Assembly (NCBI GenBank): GCA_002413345.1 | Contig: DHWU01000059.1 | Span: 1 to 18,482, forward strand | DNA length: 18,482 nucleotides | Direction: 5' to 3' | Origin: Propionibacteriaceae bacterium UBA5174 | GTDB taxonomy: Bacteria; Actinomycetota; Actinomycetes; Propionibacteriales; Propionibacteriaceae | Shown: positions 14,489 to 18,482 of the stretch, piece after piece | Layout: each line of letters opens with the position of its first letter | Position numbering within the stretch: the first letter of the stretch is position 1 | Notes under the pieces: generated by a model | Seen by the model: the letters and a program-made list of their open reading frames with translations, nothing else | Told to the model about the DNA's origin: nothing | Databases searched by the model: none | Program-made: the position numbers and the translations under genes

Positions 14489-16246
14489 TCAGCCGGCGGC
14501 CAACCATTGCCGGGCGAGTTTGATCCGCGCCTCGACCTGTTCGGTGCTGGCCTGGGACAAGGCCGGACCGCCCGCTTCTCGGCGTAGACCGGAGTGAATG
14601 TGGCTGTGCGGCACGCCGCGCACCCGCGCCACCTGCGACACCAGAGAGTTGAGCTCCTTGCGGCGGCCTTCCAAAGCGCGAAATAGGCTCACCTCAGCGG
14701 GCTCTTTGGTGCGTTTCGCCTGGCGATCGCGACGCGCCACCTGACGCCGCTGCCGCTCCGCCAACAGGGCGCTGACCTGGTCGGGCTCCAGAAGCCCCGG
14801 AAGGCCGAGGTATTCGGCCTCCTCAACGCTGGACGGCTCTGCGGTCAGCCCGTAGGCATGGGAATCAAACAAGACATGGTCGAAGGCAGCGATGGCTTCC
14901 AGGGTTTCCTGTTCGCCTTCAAAATCAGCCACGCTGCGGGTGCGATTGGCCTCAGCAAGCAATGCCTCTTCGGGATCCCAAAGGCCAACCTCCGCAGCTT
15001 TCGGCTTGCCCAACACATGATCGCGCTGCTTTTCCAGCGAACTGGCATGGGCCAGCAGGATCGGCACCGTCGGCACGAAAACGCTGGCCAGCTCGCCTCG
15101 TCGACGGCTGCGGACAAAGCGTCCGACCGCCTGGGCGAAGAACAACGGGGTTGAAGTTGCGGTGGCGAAGACCCCCACCGCCAAACGCGGTACGTCCACT
15201 CCCTCGGAAACCATTCTGACCGCCACCATCCAGCGGTCCTCACCTTCGGCGAATTTCTCGATCTTGCGGCTGGCCCCGGCATCATCGCTGAGCACCACAA
15301 TGGGCCGCTCCCCCGAAATCTGCTCCAAGGCCCGCGCGTAGGCTCGGGCGGTTCGCTGATTGGTGGCGATCACCAAAGCACCCGCGTCGGGAACATGCCG
15401 ACGCACCTCGTTGAGCCGTTGATCCGCAGCCCGCAATACCGCGGGAATCCACTCCCCTGCCGGATCTAATGCCGTCCGCCAAGCCTGGGCAGTGACATCT
15501 TTGGTTAAGGGCTCGCCAAGGTTGGCCGCCAGCTCGTCACCAGCCCGAGTGCGCCAGCGCATGCCGCCGCCGTAGGCCAGGAAGACCACCGGACGCACCA
15601 CCTGGTCGCGCAACGCTTCGGCATAGCCATAAACGTAATCAGCCTGGGATTGCCTGGTGCCAGACCCGGTCTCGACATAGCGCACAAAGGGAATCGGATT
15701 GGTGTCAGTGCGAAAAGGGGTACCGGTCAGCGCGAGTCGTTTGGTGGCCAACTCGAACGCCTGTTCCACCGCTTCCCCCCAACTGCGGGCGTCACCGGCA
15801 TGGTGAATCTCGTCAAAGATCACCAGGGTCTTCTTAGCCACGGTGCGGGTTTCGAAGACATGGGTAGCTGCCGCCACCCCGGCATAGGTGACCGCCTGAC
15901 CGTGGTACTGGCGCGAGCGCGGCTTGCGTCCGCCCAATCCTGGATCTAGATGCAAACCAACTTTGGCTGCGGCGTCAGCCCACTGAACCTTCAGATGCTC
16001 GGTTGGTGCGACCACGATCACCTGCTCAATCCGACGCTCCGCGAGCAGGTCGGTGGCCACCCGCAGAGCGAAGGTGGTCTTGCCCGCCCCGGGGGTGGCT
16101 ACGGCCAAGAAGTCGCGTTGATCGAGTTCGCGATAACGACTCAGGGCAGCGACCTGCCAGGCTCGAAGCCGCGAGGCAGTGCCCCAAGCGGCACGGCCGG
16201 GAAAGGCCGGGGACAGCTGGTCCACTGGGGAGTTGACCAACCTCAT
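14489..16246 (-). CDS. DEAD/DEAH-box type superfamily 2 helicase
   Basis: A 585-residue SF2 nucleic-acid-dependent ATPase. In order: LRAWQ (27-31, Q-like motif), Walker A ATPGAGKTT (50-58, Lys56), FDEIHH (144-149, Walker B, DEIH), LTGTPFR (173-179, motif III), RMVSEGVDVPRL (motif V) and QAVGRFVRS (372-380, motif VI with the arginine finger). The layout resembles the UvsW/type III restriction-like helicases with a DEIH box. The C-terminal 200 residues are charged and include KR-rich stretches (RQRRQVARRDRQAKRT); no nuclease or other domain is recognisable. Actinobacteria carry such single helicases of unknown role, so repair or RNA function cannot be decided. ATG 16246 overlaps the stop of the VanZ-like gene (ATGA). 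No restriction or methylase gene is adjacent. Confidence 0.88.
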   Translation of the reverse strand: MRLVNSPVDQLSPAFPGRAAWGTASRLRAWQVAALSRYRELDQRDFLAVATPGAGKTTFALRVATDLLAERRIEQVIVVAPTEHLKVQWADAAAKVGLHLDPGLGGRKPRSRQYHGQAVTYAGVAAATHVFETRTVAKKTLVIFDEIHHAGDARSWGEAVEQAFELATKRLALTGTPFRTDTNPIPFVRYVETGSGTRQSQADYVYGYAEALRDQVVRPVVFLAYGGGMRWRTRAGDELAANLGEPLTKDVTAQAWRTALDPAGEWIPAVLRAADQRLNEVRRHVPDAGALVIATNQRTARAYARALEQISGERPIVVLSDDAGASRKIEKFAEGEDRWMVAVRMVSEGVDVPRLAVGVFATATSTPLFFAQAVGRFVRSRRRGELASVFVPTVPILLAHASSLEKQRDHVLGKPKAAEVGLWDPEEALLAEANRTRSVADFEGEQETLEAIAAFDHVLFDSHAYGLTAEPSSVEEAEYLGLPGLLEPDQVSALLAERQRRQVARRDRQAKRTKEPAEVSLFRALEGRRKELNSLVSQVARVRGVPHSHIHSGLRREAGGPALSQASTEQVEARIKLARQWLAAG

Positions 16247-16602
16247 TCGCCTCGCTCACGCTGGATCAGCCAAACCGCCAAAGCTATGCCCAAGAAGTCG
16301 AATAGAGCATCGATCGGGTCTCCGGTGCGGTAGGGCACAAAGCTGGCCTGAATCACTTCACTGAGGATCGCCTCGACGCTAAAGACTGCGGCCACCAGCC
16401 ACAGCCGCGAAGTCAATCTGGCCAAGAACCACACCGGAATGGCAAATAGCAACAAGTGAACGACCTTGTCCAAGCCAGGCACGGAGATCGAGTTTGGCGA
16501 CCCTGGCGTGTAAAGCGCCACCAAGTGCACCGCCACGACCAGCCCGCAAGCTACCCAAAGCAAGGTTCCCGATGGCGGCCACCAGGGCTTCTGCTCAGCC
16601 AA
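16243..16602 (-). CDS. VanZ-like membrane protein
   Basis: A 119-residue protein with four hydrophobic segments (about 14-32, 47-63, 67-85 and 98-115). It has the VanZ family pattern: an acidic-His element at the start of helix two (DKVVHLLLF, 45-53), SEVIQ (81-85) and the loop YRTGDPIDALFDFLG (91-105). The founding VanZ affects teicoplanin resistance, but most family members, including small ones like this, have no known role, and the context gives no hint of antibiotic resistance. The likely start is TTG 16602, which overlaps the end of gatB by eight bases, so it should be translated by ribosomes finishing gatB. No ATG or better start is in frame near it. Confidence 0.82.
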   Translation of the reverse strand: MAEQKPWWPPSGTLLWVACGLVVAVHLVALYTPGSPNSISVPGLDKVVHLLLFAIPVWFLARLTSRLWLVAAVFSVEAILSEVIQASFVPYRTGDPIDALFDFLGIALAVWLIQRERGE

Positions 16603-18085
16603 GTTGAGCCAAAATCAGTTCCCGGACGCGGCCCGCATCAGCTTGACCGCGCATCTCCTTCATCACCGCACCGATCAGCGCACCAGCTGCCTGCACCTTG
16701 CCGTCGCGGATCTTGGCAGCCACGTCTGGATTAGCCGCGATCGCGCGCTCGACAGCTGCTGATAGTGCGCCATCATCAGAAACCACAGCCAACCCACGAC
16801 TGGCCACGATCTGATCGGGTTCGCCCTCGCCAGCCAACACGGCCTCGATCACCTGCCGAGCCAACTTGTCGTTGATCGTGCCAGCCGCCACAAGCTGCTG
16901 GACCGCTGCGACCTGGGCTGGGGTGATCGCAAGGTCGCTCAGCTCAATCGCGGCCTCGTTGGCCCGTCTCGCAAGCTCGCTGAGCCACCATTTGCGGGCT
17001 GAGGCTGGTGCTGCACCAGCGGCCACTGTGGCTTCAATCACCTCTAGCGCGCCAGCATTGACCACGTCTTGAAGTTCTAGATCCGTGAACCCCCACTCGC
17101 CTTGCAGTCGGGCGCGGCGTTGGTGTGGCGGTTCGGGCAGGGTGTCGCGCAGCTCGTCAACCCAGTCTTGACTTGGTGCGACCGGTACCAGATCGGGTTC
17201 GGGGAAATACCGGTAATCCTCGGCAGTGGCCTTCGACCGCCCCGGCGTGGTGTAGCCCTCTTCATGCCAATGCCGAGTCTCCTGATGCACCTTGCCGCCA
17301 GCGGCCAGTACTGCACCCTGGCGCTGAATCTCGTAGTGGAGAGCACTTTCGATACTGCGCAGCGAGTTGACGTTCTTGGTTTCGGTGCGCAAGCCGAGCT
17401 CGGTCGCCCCTTTCGGCATCAGCGAGACATTCGCATCGCAGCGCAGCGAGCCCTGCTCCATGCGAACATCCGACACGCCAAGCGCCAGCATCAAGTCACG
17501 TAGGAACGAAACATAGGCCTTCGCCACCGCAGGTGCTTTGGCACCAGTGCCGTAGATCGGCCGGGTAACGATTTCCACCAGCGGCGTGCCGGCTCGGTTG
17601 TAATCGACCAGCGAGTACTCGGCATCACCGATGCGTCCGGTGGTACCGCCAGCATGCACCAACTTGCCGGCGTCCTCTTCCATGTGGGCACGCTCGATTT
17701 CGATAGCGAAGACTTCGCCGTCGACTTCCAATTCGACCAGACCGTCGAAGGCGATCGGCTCGTCGTACTGCGACGTCTGGAAGTCCTTGGTCATGTCTGG
17801 ATAGAAGTAGTTCTTCCGAGCGAAGCGGCACCGGGGAGAGATCTGGCAACCCAACGCGAGCCCGATTCGGATCGCCGATTCAATCGCTTTGGCATTGACT
17901 ACCGGCAGCGAACCGGGCAACCCCAAACAAACCGGGCAGGTATTGGTGTTGGGCACCGAGCCGAACTGATTGGCGCAGCCGCAGAACATTTTGGACGCAG
18001 TATTGAGCTCAACGTGCACCTCCAAACCCAGTACTGGGTCAAACCTGGCCAGCACCTCATCGAAGTCCATCAAATCCACGCTCAT
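16595..18085 (-). CDS. gatB: Aspartyl/glutamyl-tRNA amidotransferase subunit B
   Basis: Subunit of the GatCAB complex that converts Glu-tRNA(Gln) or Asp-tRNA(Asn) to Gln-tRNA(Gln) or Asn-tRNA(Asn). At 496 residues it is full length. It has LGLEVHVEL (19-27), zinc ligands Cys35, Cys37, Cys50 and Cys53 (FCGCAN and TCPVCLGLPG), RKNYFYPDMTKDFQTSQYD, HMEEDAGKL, DYNRAGTPLVEIVT, MEQGSLRCDANVS and TETKNVNS of the catalytic kinase-like part. The C-terminal helical GatB/YqeY domain ends with KIRDGKVQAAGALIGAVMKEM. ATG 18085 overlaps the gatA stop (ATGA) and has GGAGG six bases upstream. Confidence 0.98.
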   Translation of the reverse strand: MSVDLMDFDEVLARFDPVLGLEVHVELNTASKMFCGCANQFGSVPNTNTCPVCLGLPGSLPVVNAKAIESAIRIGLALGCQISPRCRFARKNYFYPDMTKDFQTSQYDEPIAFDGLVELEVDGEVFAIEIERAHMEEDAGKLVHAGGTTGRIGDAEYSLVDYNRAGTPLVEIVTRPIYGTGAKAPAVAKAYVSFLRDLMLALGVSDVRMEQGSLRCDANVSLMPKGATELGLRTETKNVNSLRSIESALHYEIQRQGAVLAAGGKVHQETRHWHEEGYTTPGRSKATAEDYRYFPEPDLVPVAPSQDWVDELRDTLPEPPHQRRARLQGEWGFTDLELQDVVNAGALEVIEATVAAGAAPASARKWWLSELARRANEAAIELSDLAITPAQVAAVQQLVAAGTINDKLARQVIEAVLAGEGEPDQIVASRGLAVVSDDGALSAAVERAIAANPDVAAKIRDGKVQAAGALIGAVMKEMRGQADAGRVRELILAQLG

Positions 18086-18482
18086 GCTTGGCCTCCGACA
18101 CCGAGATACTCACCATTGGCGGAGTTGGCCAGCTGATCCAACAACCGCCCACCCCACTGCTGGTTCAAGGCCTGTTCCAAAGCAGCGCCCACCAGATACA
18201 GCCGATCATCAGCCATCGCTGGAGCCATGATCTGCAGACCAACTGGCAGCCCGTCGTCAGGACTGAGCCCTACCGGGACCGAAATGGCGCAGCCACCGGC
18301 CAAGTTGGACGGAATCGTGCACAGATCCGCTTTGTACATGGCCAACGGATCATCAACCCGCTCCCCCAACTTGAACGCCGTGGTGGGCGTGGTCGGTGAA
18401 ACCAGCACATCGGCCTGCGCAAATGCCGCAGCGAAATCGCGGCCGATCAGGGTGCGAACCTTCTGGGCCGAGCCGTAGTAGG
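18082..18482 (-). CDS. gatA: Aspartyl/glutamyl-tRNA amidotransferase subunit A, C-terminal 132 residues
   Basis: Only the end of the gene lies in the window; the frame is open to the right edge. The residues seen, YYGSAQKVRTLIGRDF, VLVSPTTPTTAFKLGE, DDPLAMYKADLCTIPSNLAG and AISVPVGLS followed by LPVGLQIMAP, match the C-terminal region of amidase-family GatA, which releases ammonia from glutamine for GatB. The Ser-cisSer-Lys catalytic triad lies upstream, outside the window. It overlaps gatB by four bases, consistent with the common gatC-gatA-gatB order. Confidence 0.96.
   Translation of the reverse strand, partial: YYGSAQKVRTLIGRDFAAAFAQADVLVSPTTPTTAFKLGERVDDPLAMYKADLCTIPSNLAGGCAISVPVGLSPDDGLPVGLQIMAPAMADDRLYLVGAALEQALNQQWGGRLLDQLANSANGEYLGVGGQA

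Noticed and set aside
14489..16246. Defence or restriction system helicase
   Set aside because: No nuclease, methylase or other defence gene is adjacent; the neighbours are gatB, a VanZ-like protein and serA.
16243..16602. Glycopeptide resistance gene
   Set aside because: VanZ-like proteins are widespread and no other van gene is present, so resistance cannot be claimed.
1..18482. Mobile elements, tRNA/rRNA genes, CRISPR arrays, trpG, trpD or trpF
   Set aside because: Looked for on both strands and not found; no transposase, repeat array or tRNA-like cloverleaf is evident.

Overview
The window is ordinary chromosomal DNA from an actinobacterium (Actinomycetota), moderately GC-rich by eye. 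The clearest lineage marker is the minus-strand gene order hisI, trpE, a small two-helix membrane protein of the HGxxPAAW type, trpC, trpB, trpA, lgt, gltB, which from memory is the arrangement seen in Streptomyces and relatives. The species cannot be named from the sequence. I see no mobile element, CRISPR array, tRNA or rRNA.

Layout. From 11756 down to 1 the minus strand carries what looks like one or two long transcription units. They begin with a NarL/LuxR-type response regulator and its overlapping membrane histidine kinase. These are followed by hisI and trpE (overlapping), a 209-base gap, the HGxxPAAW-like membrane protein, trpC, trpB, trpA and lgt (mostly overlapping or nearly so), a 213-base gap, and the N-terminal 960 codons of gltB. 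On the plus strand, serC and serA (12133-14393) form a two-gene serine operon that diverges from the two-component genes across a 376-base intergenic region. serA is separated from the next cluster by a strong hairpin that should terminate transcription in both directions (14422-14469). The remaining minus-strand genes, 18482 to 14489, are the end of gatA, then gatB, a VanZ-like membrane protein and an SF2 helicase, each overlapping the next.

How the genes work together. trpE, trpC, trpB and trpA cover anthranilate synthase component I, indole-glycerol-phosphate synthase and tryptophan synthase; trpG, trpD and trpF are not in the window. hisI is the cyclohydrolase step of histidine synthesis. 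gltB makes glutamate from glutamine and 2-oxoglutarate. serC and serA make phosphoserine, and serine is the co-substrate of TrpB. gatA and gatB belong to the tRNA amidotransferase, and lgt lipidates prelipoproteins.

Most worth a second look: (1) a 24-codon ORF with tandem Trp codons in the gap after trpE, whose stop overlaps the start of the next gene, a possible Trp-sensing leader in the middle of the operon; (2) a two-component system translationally joined and placed directly ahead of hisI-trpE, with a kinase that has two successive four-helix membrane blocks; (3) a 17-base imperfect inverted repeat upstream of the response regulator; (4) a serC-serA pair whose subtypes look unlike those usual in actinobacteria. 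Nothing here is a clear new system; these are testable oddities in a core metabolic region.
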